Source: Diabrotica undecimpunctata (lineage: Eukaryota; Arthropoda; Insecta; Coleoptera; Chrysomelidae). Taken from it: 64,000 bases of DNA. The notes beneath the pieces are model-generated. The model searched no databases, had not been told where the DNA came from, and saw only the letters and a list, made by a program, of their open reading frames with translations. The translations under genes were made by a program, and so were the position numbers. Positions 31,842-41,605 of this stretch are shown here, piece after piece (position 1 is the first letter of the stretch; each line of letters begins with the position of its first letter). Where the stretch lies: positions 76,540,660-76,604,659 of the forward strand of contig NC_092810.1 in the NCBI RefSeq assembly GCF_040954645.1, in the 5' to 3' direction.

Positions 31842-34541
31842 CTAAATTTTTCTTTTAGTCCTTTTTAAATATTCCCAAAAAATTTGGTTAAACCTAATAT
31901 TATGACGAGAGATATATAAAATGGAAGATTGACACTGAGGAAGAGGTATTTGTTCTTTTATCAGATTTTCCAATAGATACTTAATAGCAGCATCATTATA
32001 TATGCACCCGAACATCCAATGATTGATATCGTCAGTGTTACCATTACAATCACAAAGTTCGGTTTCACTTAAATTAAATCTATGAAGATAGGCTTTCACA
32101 GTAGCATGATTAACAAGGCATCTAACAAACATTGAATATACTCTTCTACTGGGATGACTTCTTGCCGCAAAAGGCACAGTAGGTAAAACAGGGTGAATTT
32201 TTGTATAAAGGTTGTTACTTCTGTTACAAAAAGCATTCCATTCAATTTCCCAGTTTTCTTTTAATTCTTGTTTACGCAGCGAAACTAAATCACTTCTATT
32301 GAACCAACTAATTTCTAATCCTTTTGAAGCCGCTTCTTTAGCAAAATAATCTGCTTTGGTGTTACCCGAGATACCAGCATGTCCTTTTACCCAAATGAAA
32401 GAGACTGAATTATTTCTTTCAAGTAGCTTTAGTTGATTTTCTAAAATTTTGACGATAATACTGTTTTTGTATAAATGCTTATTCGAATTATCTAAAGCAA
32501 CCAACGCAGATTTTGAATCCGACATGATTACTATTTGTTGATCAGACATTCTTTTCTCGATAGCCCATTCCAGAGCTTGATATATTGCATACAGTTCTGC
32601 GGAATAAATGGAACATTGTTGGTTTAATTTAAACATCATGTGTTCTTGATTGTTTTGGATATATACCGCACAACCAACTCCCAAAATGGATTTTGACCCA
32701 TCTGTGAAAATCCTATATGGCTTATCAAATTTGGCAAGTTGTTTCTGAAGTTGAATGGCGTTGTTATCATCAAAAGTAGGGAAATAAACTTTGGTTTGGG
32801 AATAAAGAATATTGAAATTAGATTGGAAGAAATTAGTTTCAGCTGGGATTTCTAAATAGGAAGAAACATTAGGAAATGCTATAGCTAAAGTTGGAGAATT
32901 TTTGTTATGCCACCATTTGTCAACTAAATTAGACACAGATATGTCGGATATTTTTTGTAATAAGTAGGATTGGTTATTACTTTGACATTTAAGGATAAAC
33001 TTTTCAGCTAAAAAAAGACGTCTTAAATGTAGTGGAGGTTCCATACATTCAGCTAATAGATTTTCGGTAGGCGTAGATTTAAGTGCACCTAAAACCAAAC
33101 GTAGAGCTTTGTACTGGATTCGGTCTAATTTTTTAAGTCTAGTATTTGTAGCACACCCATATAAAAAGCAACCATAGTCAAGAACTGACCTGGTATATGC
33201 CCTATAAAACATTAGATTAACCTTAGGATCAGCGCCCCATTGGTGACGGTTAACTACTTTTAAAATATTTAGGCTTTTTTCGCATTTAATTAAACAGTTA
33301 TTAATATGTTCTTCCCATGTTAATTTAGTATCAAGTGTGACGCCAAGATAAGTATAGTGTTTTTGGACCGGTATACTTAGATTATCAATTCTAATGCTGG
33401 ATATATTCGGTAAGCGATGACGAGTAAACAACACCACAGCGGATTTATTCGAAGTAAGTTCCAACCCTTGGTTAAGAAAGTATTCTCTTGCACTGTGCAT
33501 AATTCGTTTTATTGAGTCAATACATTCCTGATAAGAATTTTTAGAAGTATAAAGACAGAAATCATCGGCGTATTGTAAAATATTACAATTAATTTCCATA
33601 CCATGTAGATCCATAGTGTATAGATTAAACAAGAGAGGACTAAGCACAGATCCCTGCGGCAAACCTTGATAAACTAACCTTGGACCAATCACTTTATTAT
33701 TGCACCGAATGAATACTTGTCTATTAACAAATAGATTCACCAATACCTGTGCACATCTAGTTGGGACTCCTATATGTCTTAGTTTTTCGAAAAGTAAGTT
33801 TAAGATAACATTATCATATGCTCCCGAAATATCTAGAAAAAGTGCTGCCAAATAATTATTATTTGAGTCAGACAATTGGATATCAGTAGTTAATTGTGAC
33901 AGACAGTCGATGGTTCCTTTATTTCTCCGAAAGCCTAACTGAGCTACCGGGAATATGCCTTCTTTTTCACACCACCATTCCAATCTAGTTTTAAGGACCC
34001 GCTCAAGTGTTTTTAATAGACATGACATCAGAGAAATGGGTCTTAAAGAAGTACGATCATTTATTTTAGGTACAGGAATGACCACACATTGCTTAAGAGA
34101 ATCACAATTATCTCCTTTTAGTAAAATGTTGTTAAATATCTTGCATAGATAATCTATAGCAATTTCGGGAAGATTTATTAACATGAGGTAGTTTATACCG
34201 TCCATACCTGGAGATGTATTTTTTGAAATTTTAATGTTTGCTGTAAGTTCCCTAGGAGTGATAGGAGTGAGTAAAAAGTGGGCATCGATATGGTTCTCTG
34301 GTATATTTATTGGTAGATGAACAGAGTCGGGAGCAATTTTATATAAAAGTTGTTTAACTGCTGATTCATCGTTAATGATAATTTTTTTCTGACACTGAAT
34401 TTTATTTACCCTTTTCCAAATGTCTGATGAAGGGGTTTGTCTATTAAGAGAAGAGCAATATTGTACCCAGCTAGATTTAGCTTTTAAGTGAAAAGTACGT
34501 TTACACATAGCCTCGTTTCTTTTATATTCATTAAAATTCAA
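31842..34541 (-). CDS. LINE ORF2: RT plus RNase H, open
   Basis: An 899-codon open frame. RT blocks: 'NTSPGMDGINYLMLINLP', 'RPISLMSCLLKTLERVL', 'AQLGFRRNKGTIDCLSQL', 'AALFLDISGAYDNVIL' (first D), 'GLPQGSVLSPLLFNLY', 'ILQYADDFCLYTS' (DD) and 'YTYLGVTLDTKLTWEEH'. RNase H occupies roughly residues 620-760: 'IFTDGSKSILGVGCAVYI', 'SIYSAELYAIYQALEWA', 'IVIMSDSKSALVAL' and 'WVKGHAGISGNTKADYFAKEA', so all acidic residues and the His are present. A Cys/His C-terminus follows ('ELCDCNGNTDDINHWMFGC'). The RT-RNase H arrangement points to the I group of LINEs; the exact clade is inference. Upstream, the same frame is broken by one TAA near 34636. Confidence 0.9.
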   Translation of the reverse strand: MNFNEYKRNEAMCKRTFHLKAKSSWVQYCSSLNRQTPSSDIWKRVNKIQCQKKIIINDESAVKQLLYKIAPDSVHLPINIPENHIDAHFLLTPITPRELTANIKISKNTSPGMDGINYLMLINLPEIAIDYLCKIFNNILLKGDNCDSLKQCVVIPVPKINDRTSLRPISLMSCLLKTLERVLKTRLEWWCEKEGIFPVAQLGFRRNKGTIDCLSQLTTDIQLSDSNNNYLAALFLDISGAYDNVILNLLFEKLRHIGVPTRCAQVLVNLFVNRQVFIRCNNKVIGPRLVYQGLPQGSVLSPLLFNLYTMDLHGMEINCNILQYADDFCLYTSKNSYQECIDSIKRIMHSAREYFLNQGLELTSNKSAVVLFTRHRLPNISSIRIDNLSIPVQKHYTYLGVTLDTKLTWEEHINNCLIKCEKSLNILKVVNRHQWGADPKVNLMFYRAYTRSVLDYGCFLYGCATNTRLKKLDRIQYKALRLVLGALKSTPTENLLAECMEPPLHLRRLFLAEKFILKCQSNNQSYLLQKISDISVSNLVDKWWHNKNSPTLAIAFPNVSSYLEIPAETNFFQSNFNILYSQTKVYFPTFDDNNAIQLQKQLAKFDKPYRIFTDGSKSILGVGCAVYIQNNQEHMMFKLNQQCSIYSAELYAIYQALEWAIEKRMSDQQIVIMSDSKSALVALDNSNKHLYKNSIIVKILENQLKLLERNNSVSFIWVKGHAGISGNTKADYFAKEAASKGLEISWFNRSDLVSLRKQELKENWEIEWNAFCNRSNNLYTKIHPVLPTVPFAARSHPSRRVYSMFVRCLVNHATVKAYLHRFNLSETELCDCNGNTDDINHWMFGCIYNDAAIKYLLENLIKEQIPLPQCQSSILYISRHNIRFNQIFWEYLKRTKRKI

Positions 34542-34900
34542 AAGAGTTAGATTAGATTTAAACTTTTTAAAAGAATTTTTCCTTAAAATTGAAGCAGCTA
34601 GACACTCCTCATCCCACCATGGAGGAACTTTTACAGGTTAAGTTGAATGTTTAATTGGAGTGCAAGATTTGTTCGCTACATTTGTAATAGAATCTAATAA
34701 GAATAAAATCATCTCGTTAGTATTATTAATAACTGGCTTCAATGTGAGCGCTTCCTCTATGGTAAGCCTGAATTGCTCCCAGTTAGCATTAGCCATCGAC
34801 CACTTAACCGTAGATATAAACCTCATATTTTCTATTTTAATACTATTGATAGACATTCGAATAGGAAAGTGATCGGATCCATATGTATCTTGTATAACAG
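34542..34900 (-). pseudogene. LINE ORF2 upstream part (endonuclease end), one stop
   Basis: 34900-34638 reads 'VIQDTYGSDHFPIRMSI' (endonuclease SDH box) and 'NANWEQFRLTIEEALTLKPV'. After the TAA, 'PVKVPPWWDEECLAASILRK' leads into the open RT frame. A single nonsense change separates the two parts. Confidence 0.8.
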
Positions 34901-34911
34901 TAATATTTACT
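34901..34911. repeat. Target-site duplication of I-group LINE (second copy)
   Basis: taatatttact, identical to 31420-31430. Confidence 0.75.
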
Positions 34912-35940
34912 TAAAAATTAAATTTTAGTTTTAGTTTAGTCTTTAATCTTTAAGTTTAAAGAAATATTGAAAGACACGCAACACTGTACGCGTCAGCTTT
35001 TCTAATCTCATCATTCTCAATCTCATTTCGGAACACTACCCTAATATCATCTGTGTAGTGTTCCGTAATGAAAATTGATTCATTTTTACTTGTATAGACG
35101 CATGCGCATACTCTTTGATACTAAAATAGGAACAGCTGATGTGTACAGTGTTGTTTGTCTCTCAATATTTCTTTAAACCAATATAAAATTGCTTTATATA
35201 AATTACATTTTTAAGTAAATATTTAAATATTATATAATAGCTAATCTCGTGGCTTCGATTAATGTTTTATTCATTTTACATACGACTTCAACATTTATTA
35301 ATGATTTTAATATTCGTTAGATATATTTATGTAGATAAAAATAAAAATACAAAACGATCTAAGTAACCTTGATCTCAAAAAACTGGATCAAAACTTAAAA
35401 AAATACAACTAAAATGATGAAAGATGAGCTGATCATGTAACTGTGTATCTACTAATATCCAGTTAATGCAATACATTATTTTTGTTGGGAATAATTTGAC
35501 TTTTGAGAACGATTTTCGAAGTGGAAATCGAAACATTAAATAAACTTATTTTAAAGTGAAATCGTGACTTATTCCCAACAAAAATAGTAAATTATTTTTA
35601 TTTATATTTTAGAACAAACATATTTTAGAGAATAAAAACAAGTAGGAATTTCAGATACACACATGTAGAAAAAAATAAATACATATACACACATATATGT
35701 GAATATATAAACATACACGTACATAAAGACTTCCATGTATCTATGCTAGACATACACAATATGATATAGAGGTCGAAGCCGGTAGATAGCTAGATTTAAT
35801 GGCTTTGGTGTTGGTGTTAAAGATATCTATGTTGTTATCTTTTAGAATTATATTTCATTACCTTATAATGCTGTTTATGGGCGAGCAATCCGTCTTACAA
35901 ATGTAAATGGAAATTTTTAACTGAAAATTGAAGTAGAAAA

Positions 35941-36115
35941 TGTTAAAAACTTGTTAAAACGGTTGAGAAACCAGTTCAGTATAAAGTTAAGACTAAGTTT
36001 ATTTTGTTCTAAAAGTGAATATAATTACAGTTTACATTGTACTAATCTCAAGTTCCTGTAAATGACATATGGTGCTAATATTTAAATTTGTTTAGTTGAT
36101 ATCAATATTTTAACA
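35941..36115 (-). repeat. copia 3' LTR
   Basis: Similar to 37579-37725: shares 'atttaaat', 'cctgtaaatgacatatgg' and 'tatcaatattttaaca'. About 28 bp longer. Confidence 0.85.
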
Positions 36116-36140
36116 ACCCCACTTATGAATTAAACAAAAT

Positions 36141-36484
36141 TTATAGGTTACCTATACCAAACAGTCTCAATAATCTATGCAGCTTCTTAGCAACTAGACC
36201 TTTAACAGTCAACACATTAGCTGGAATAACATCAGTAGGCATATATTTTACATTAATTATTGTGTCAGATATTAGGTCTTTCAAACAATGACATCTTACA
36301 TCAATATGCTTACTTCTTTTATGATACATTGGATTTGCTGATAGGTTTAATGCACTTTGATTATTATTAAATAAAGTAATACATTCAGTTTTTTCAATTA
36401 AATCACTTAGCAAACCCCTAAGAAAAACAGCCTCTGACAAGACCGTATATTCTGCCTCGTAGCTAGATAAAGCTAATGATTTTT
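36141..36484 (-). pseudogene. copia RNase H domain
   Basis: Minus strand from about 36484 reads 'KSLALSSYEAEYTVLSEA' then 'VFLRGLLSDLIEKTE', 'LFNNNQSALNLSANP', 'HKRSKHIDVRCHCLKDLI' and 'MPTDVIPANVLTVKGLVAKK'. These are the Ty1/copia RNase H hallmarks (S.YEAEY, DNQSAL with D to N, RSKHIDVR, P.D..AD.LTK). It ends at about 36141 near the 3' LTR. Confidence 0.85.
36473..36484. repeat. Target-site duplication of hammerhead element
   Basis: ctaatgattttt here and at 36861-36872; in copia coding sense it lies in 'KSLA'/'KSLE'. Confidence 0.85.
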
Positions 36485-36860
36485 AAAAAGAAAAGGACAG
36501 TTAAGATTTGATTTCACGTACAAGGCGCCTGCGCATCCGCTTATACGTATTTCGGCCTAATAGGCCCCATCAGAACGGCTTTCGCAGTCGCTCTTTCGTT
36601 AGCGGATGCGCAGGCGCCCTGTACGTGAAATCAAATCTTAACTGTCTTTTTCTTTTTATTCCAATATACTCTGTACGAGTACTACAAACCAATTCGCTAA
36701 GAATTTTGCTTAGTTGAGGAGATATGTTGTGAAATGCAATTTTTAGATTCCCCATGTCTCTAATAACATCTTTATCAACGTCTGTTTTGCCTTGCAATTC
36801 TTAGAAGGCACAGATTAAAGCAGAATTCTGAATTTGGTTTCGAAAATTAGTTTACGGATT
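36485..36860 (-). mobile_element. Hammerhead-palindrome element, copy 2 (376 bp, complete)
   Basis: Inserted into the copia RNase H region with a 12-bp target duplication, so both ends are defined. On minus it has about 210 nt of unique sequence including a short open frame (36797-36570, 'KIAFHNISPQLSKILSELV'). Then comes a hairpin with ~50-bp arms (36491-36541 and 36600-36650) whose loop holds a hammerhead-like core, and it ends in an A-rich stretch on minus (ttttctttttaaaaa). It is homologous to 27773-28158. It encodes no enzyme I can recognise, so it is probably a non-autonomous retroelement mobilised in trans. Confidence 0.85.
36550..36573 (-). ncRNA. Hammerhead-like core in copy 2
   Basis: On minus: CUGAUGG (36573-36567), stem II GGCC-UAUUA-GGCC (36566-36554), GAAA (36553-36550). 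The last A of the CUGAUGA box is G here, which should impair cleavage. The perfect GGCC stem is strong evidence for an RNA structure. Confidence 0.55.
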
Positions 36861-36872
36861 CTAATGATTTTT

Positions 36873-37141
36873 GTTTTGCACTTTGCCAAGATATTGTAGA
36901 GCCACAAAGGTTAAATGCATATCCAGTAAAGGATCTTACAATCTAATGTATTGCTTGCCCAATGAGAGAATGTGTCAATCAGAGAATAATTAATAGTATC
37001 TTTTAAATACCTCAACACTCTTTTTGCACATTTCAAATAAGACTCAGTATATACATTGTTAAATTGGCTCAAGAAACTGACTGTAAAGGATATATCTGTT
37101 CTGGCCAAAACAGATAAATACATCAAACTACCAATTACCAT
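36873..37141 (-). pseudogene. copia RT end / connection fragment
   Basis: 37141-36911 reads 'MVIGSLMYLSVLARTDISFT', 'VSFLSQFNNVYTESYLKCA' and 'KRVLRYLKDTINYSL', the stretch between RT and RNase H in copia elements. It continues to 'CQSAKQKSLE' at 36872, where the hammerhead element splits it from the RNase H part. Confidence 0.85.
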
Positions 37142-37578
37142 CTGATAAGGAAACTTATCTCTAATACAATTTTACTATTATCAATTGTTCAAGATAATTT
37201 TGTTAAAAATGCGAATTATCAACAAGAAAGTAAAATAGAGTAAAGTCGCAATGGCACTGGTTTGACAAGTGATAATATGTATATTATTTTATCTATCGAT
37301 GCATGCTTTAAAATCTCACACAACTGACACTTTAAACTAGTAGCGTTGAGCGCTTGCTGTTTTTTATTTCATCTTTGATGCCACGCGTTTTTAACAACTG
37401 AAACCCTCATTTGTGAATTCAGTTTTTTTAAAGTATCCGTTGAGAAGAGCGGCACTAAACGCATGTTTTTCGGATGTTTTAACCTTCCGACATTTATTTT
37501 CATAGTATGTATATCACTTACTAGTATACAACGTTAATCTATTTACCGGCGGAAAAAATGGTCTGAGTCACTATAACC

Positions 37579-37725
37579 TGTTAAAACTTATAAATGAAAC
37601 GAACCAGTTGAGTATACGGTTAAGACTACTTTATTTTGTTCCAAAAGTGAACTTTTGATACTTCCTGTAAATGACATATGGCGCTAATATTTAAATTTTG
37701 TTTACTTCATATCAATATTTTAACA
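37579..37725 (-). repeat. copia 5' LTR
   Basis: 147 bp, starts tgttaaaac and ends ttttaaca; pairs with 35941-36115. Confidence 0.85.
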
Positions 37726-38905
37726 GAAAACAGTCGCAGAATACTTGAGTCAGAACACAGTATGTCTGAGAACACTTGAGAATTTCCAGAATCTTTAATG
37801 ACTCTTAGCAATTTTCTTAATTTCAACTGCTATGACTTTGTGCGTCTAAGTAATAGTTTTTTACGTTTATTCTAATAAAAGAATAAGTAAAATGACTGCA
37901 TAAAAATCAGATCAGATTTAAGAAGTATAAATTGGATATTCTACAAAAATATAGCAATGATATTAGACGAGAAAAACTAATTTTTAGACGCGACAACGGT
38001 GTATATTTGAGAGCATGTGTATTAAGATGCATATTTGCCAAACCTATCAACGAAGTTAATCCCGTTGGAATATATTTGTATTAATCGCGTCCCAATATCC
38101 AAAACAAAGAAATATATTACAATTCGTATTATCATTAACAACTGTTACACTGTCTAGATATCAACAAGTTTTACTATAATCGCTTCCTATGATTAGAATC
38201 TAAAGAATGTGTCTGGGTGAAAACTTACAATTCATCACATATTCAAAATCGCGCAACACTGTAAGACTTGGTATCCTGTAAAAATGTTGAGATTTAGATG
38301 AGAAACTAACATCAACTGTCCTTGAAAATTTTTCAATACTTGATAAAAAATTACATAGAACTGACCAATTTCCCGAAATAACTGACCATTGGAGATCAAT
38401 TTGTAACCTTTTAGGTGGTATAGTTATATTTCAGAAATACTAGCTGTAACATAGTGATTTAGAAAAACGCGGAAACCTACTGTTCTCCTAGTATTTTTAA
38501 AATGTTTACTGTCGTAAGGAACTGCAATCCTGGTATTTTTAAAATTTTTAATGGACTGCGCTTGCGTGCTAAGGTTATTGCAACTTTATTAATTATTTTC
38601 ACCCCAAAAGCAAACTGACCAAACGCTCAATATATCTGACCATTTGTCAGCATTTTAATCTCTATCGAATACAATCATTTGTTTTATAGATTTCGTTCAA
38701 TGAGGTGCCAACATCTTTTTTTGTCCTTGAAAATTTTCAACCCTTAATAAAAAATTAACCAGAACTGACCAAAAGCTGAAACCAACTGACCATTTGTGAC
38801 CAAAACGTGACCATTCAGACGGTATAATTATTTTTACGAAATTCGATCAATGAGGTGCCAACATCCCAGAGCCTGTTTCAACTGACTTTATAAATACTAT
38901 ACGTC

Positions 38906-39424
38906 GATAGAAATCTTCGAATTTCTTCTTTCGTGATTTGTTAATCTATTTTAACTCAATATCATGAGTTAAGCAAGAGGAATTTCTACGGTTTGCTTTC
39001 CGAATTAATATTTTTTTTTTAGTTGCGATCACTGTAAGAAGTTTTGTAATAAACGGTAAACAGTTCATCTTAAATACTTGTAATAACAACAATAACAATA
39101 AACAATAATAACAATATCGGACCACAAAATTTTTTCTCCTTCAGAAGTTAGAATATAATTGGTTACCATTTTCTACTGCAAATGTTTTAAATCAAAAAAA
39201 TCTGTAAAGTTCATTTATATAATTTTGTATGGAGTACCAGTTTTTTTGAAGCGAAGCTTCTGTCCAGGCGTTGTATTCCTTTTTTCTCTATCGTAAAATG
39301 CTGAGGCGAGCGCCACGAGAAGGCATCATGGGTAGCGTCACGAAATAGTGGTTCTTCACATCGATTCACTACTCTCGATCAATTCGTTTCTAGTCATTAT
39401 ATATTTATTCTAAACAGGTTTAAT
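38906..39424. other. AT-rich spacer after palindrome
   Basis: No gene or recognised repeat. A short CAA/ATA-rich run lies at about 39085-39110. Confidence 0.4.
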
Positions 39425-39672
39425 TGAAAAATTGAAAAATTGATGGTGGGACAGAGCTAGAAGTACAGATATACGACGTAGATGCAAGATGGAGAACATC
39501 AAGGACTGGGTAAGCAATAGAAGAGTAGAATGGAACGATCATATAAGCCGAATGATAACAAATACATTAGTTAAGACGGCATAAAGACCACAAAAGCGAT
39601 GGAAAAACTTACTGGAGGCACATTGAAAAACAGACAGAGTCATGTCTACTTAAAAAGAAGAAGAAGAAGAGG
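39425..39672 (+). pseudogene. LINE 3' end fragment with (AAG)n tail
   Basis: 'RRVEWNDHISRM', 'LVKTARPQKRWKNLLEAH' and a terminal AAGAAGAAG run (39655-39671) match the C-terminal end of RTE-like LINE RT proteins ('W.DHI.RM', 'GRPRKRW'). Stops present. Confidence 0.65.
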
Positions 39673-40083
39673 TTTAAATTAAAAACTGCATGAAAAATAA
39701 CTAACAAAATACAGACATTAAATGAGAAGTAAACAATTAAAAGAATATGTGTCAATAAAAGATCCGATTCGTAACGCTTGTCAAAATTTAAGTCATAAAT
39801 GTCATCCAATTAATAACAATATTGAATCATCCTTTTAAATTTTTATGACACTTGCCGTTTTAAAATAATTTTATATAAACACAATTATTATTTTTAAACA
39901 TCTTATTTAGTTTATACAATAATTAAATTTACTATCAAATGATATTTATTTATAATTTAGCATTAATTTAATATTTTGTCTGAATTTGACTGGTCTGTCA
40001 GAAATAAACAACGTATGCTTTGTTAATACATTAGCAGGTGGCGTTAGTAGCAAATATAATAATTTATTGAATTATTTTAATCT
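39673..40083. other. AT-rich spacer
   Basis: No supported feature. Confidence 0.4.
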
Positions 40084-40831
40084 ATATTATTCAAAATGAA
40101 TCGCCGAAATGTTTGTACGTGCATCACTTCAGAACGACTGCACCAAATTAGAGAATTCTTTTTTTGTTGTGTTTGCAATTATAAATTGTAAAAGATAGTT
40201 TCCAAAAAAATTGTACCGAAAAACAGTTTTTCTGTAATTTTAAATGACATCACAAACGGCATCCCACTGTAGTTAATTTAGCTGTTCACCTGGTGAATGG
40301 ACGACGACTTTATTAGAAGGCGAACGAAAAGCAAATTTTGCATTGAAATTACCATTAAACAAACAAATTAATGAAACACCAGATTGTAACATCACCAAAA
40401 CTAGAGCAATGGTGAAGATTTTACAGATGTGCCAATTAATCGTTTGGGATAAATCTACATTGGCCCACAAGAGGTCATAACTACGAAATATATTCGTGAC
40501 AATCAATATTTTTGGTGGAGCCATGATTCTATTTTCAGACTTTTCCATATTTAATAATTATTCCCCAATTAACTACTGCGGACGAACTAAACGCCTAAGA
40601 CGCTCCAATTGGAAAATAACATGCGAGTGTTTTTGCAACAAGATTAAATTGCAATTGTGTTTTCGAAGCAGTTATTAGATATTGGAAATGGTGGAGTCGC
40701 TATTGACACCTCGACGGGATTCATTTCATTACCCAGAGTTCTATTACTTAACAGACTCGAAAGAGGAGCTTATTGAACTTTGATACATTATTGTAGTTTA
40801 AGGCGGTACGAAGTTCGACGGGTCAGCTAGT
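40084..40831 (+). pseudogene. Helitron remnant (PIF1-like helicase end and 3' terminus)
   Basis: 'SPGEWTTTLLEGERKANFAL', 'KLPLNKQINETPDCNITKTR', 'AMVKILQMCQLIVWDKSTLA' and 'HKRS' match the conserved Helitron helicase segment (KLPLN..E.P.C.I......G..L..C.LIVWDE.TMAHK). 'FGGAMILFSDF' follows (FGG...L..GDFRQ box, decayed), then 'RLRRSNWKITCECFCNK'. The tail ends 'cgaagttcgacgggtcagCTAGT' in two parts, with a small cgaa/ttcg hairpin before CTAGT at 40827-40831, the expected Helitron 3' terminus. Frameshifted. No Rep domain or TC 5' end seen. Confidence 0.8.
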
Positions 40832-41488
40832 ATAATATAATTTGTTAATAATATAAATAATAAATAAATAATAAAATTACTTTATTCAATTTTAAAACTA
40901 ATAATATGCAGCTTCGCGCTAGTCTACTGGACCGCCTACTGTACCATATTTTTTTGCGTTACAAATAAACAGGAATTCACTCCGAAGGAGTGTAAATGGA
41001 CTGATCTTCTGCTATAGCACACGTTTCTTCTGTTTTTCAATCAGCGAGGCTATAAACGAGGTTATAAATTTGTTTTTATTTTGACTATAGCAATTTTCAC
41101 GATATAACACCACAGGAAGGCCTTCAGAGCATTCATTTAGGCGCTTTATTACTGAATTAAGGCTGCAGAAATGATTTCTGCTGTTGGCTTGATAATAGAC
41201 ATTTACGGGAGAATATCACTTACTGATTCAACAGGCTTTAACACTGCGATCAAGCAGGCAAGGGGAAATCTGATTATTTTCTCGAGAGTACACTGCGAAT
41301 GAATGAATAGCGTAACACAAAAAGGAGAGATGCCATGCGATCCTGGTAGCCATCGGCACTGTCCTGATTTCGGGTCAGACAGTGTCAAATAGGTCACTTG
41401 GCATAAGCGCGCGCGCAACCAAGCTACCCATGGTAAATAAGCGACTGGAAGAGAAAACCAAACATAGAAGCTTCAAAGTAGAAAATCG
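40832..41488. other. Non-coding, possible LINE 5' leader at 41150-41488
   Basis: 40832-41150 shows nothing recognisable. 41150-41488 is less AT-rich and directly precedes an endonuclease start, so it may be that LINE's 5' UTR. Confidence 0.4.
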
Positions 41489-41605
41489 ATGAATATAAGG
41501 ACATGGAACGTCAGAGGTCTTCTCAAAACTGGAAAAATTCACATAGTAGAGCAAGAGATAATAAGGCAAAATGTTAATATATATGGTCTAGCAGAAACAC
41601 ACTAG
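41489..41605 (+). pseudogene. LINE endonuclease N-terminus fragment
   Basis: The ATG at 41489 gives 'MNIRTWNVRGLLKTGKIHIV' and 'EQEIIRQNVNIYGLAETH', the start of an APE-type endonuclease (TWN box and AE/SET box), then a stop at 41603. The rest of the element is missing; retention of a 5' end alone is unusual for LINE debris. Confidence 0.75.

Larger units (their letters stand above)
31432..34900 (-). mobile_element. 5'-truncated LINE with RNase H (I group), 3.5 kb
   Basis: Minus-strand insertion into the left palindrome arm. Poly-A tail (plus-strand T-run 31431-31439) beside the 11-bp target duplication, 3' UTR of about 400 nt, ORF2 from the end of the endonuclease through RT and RNase H. 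The 5' truncation is inside the endonuclease ('YGSDHFPIRMSI'). Confidence 0.85.
35941..37725 (-). mobile_element. Ty1/copia LTR retrotransposon, internally deleted
   Basis: A 5-bp target duplication gaaaa (35936-35940 and 37726-37730) surrounds two LTRs, 35941-36115 (3' LTR) and 37579-37725 (5' LTR), each starting tgtta and ending taaca. On minus, a purine tract 'aagtgggg' abuts the 3' LTR. The interior keeps only the RT end and RNase H. The left palindrome arm lacks the insertion and reads straight through. It is interrupted by a second hammerhead element at 36485-36860. Confidence 0.88.
28160..38905. repeat. Giant imperfect palindrome (inverted repeat arms ~3 kb)
   Basis: The centre is near 35047 (cggaacactac 35029-35039 with gtagtgttccg 35055-35065). 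Matching arm blocks: 34957-34997 with 35132-35173; 31300-31431 with 35210-35340; 30720-31220 with 35460-35900; 28780-29970 with 37730-38890; 28160-28192 with 38876-38905. The left arm is split by the LINE 31432-34900 and the right arm by copia 35941-37725. Each arm provides the empty site for the other's insertion. The left arm also has about 600 bp (28193-28777) and 800 bp (about 29930-30757) absent from the right. The non-coding arms contain repeated 'aatggtcag'/'actgacc' words and 'ggtgccaacatc'. Confidence 0.9.
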
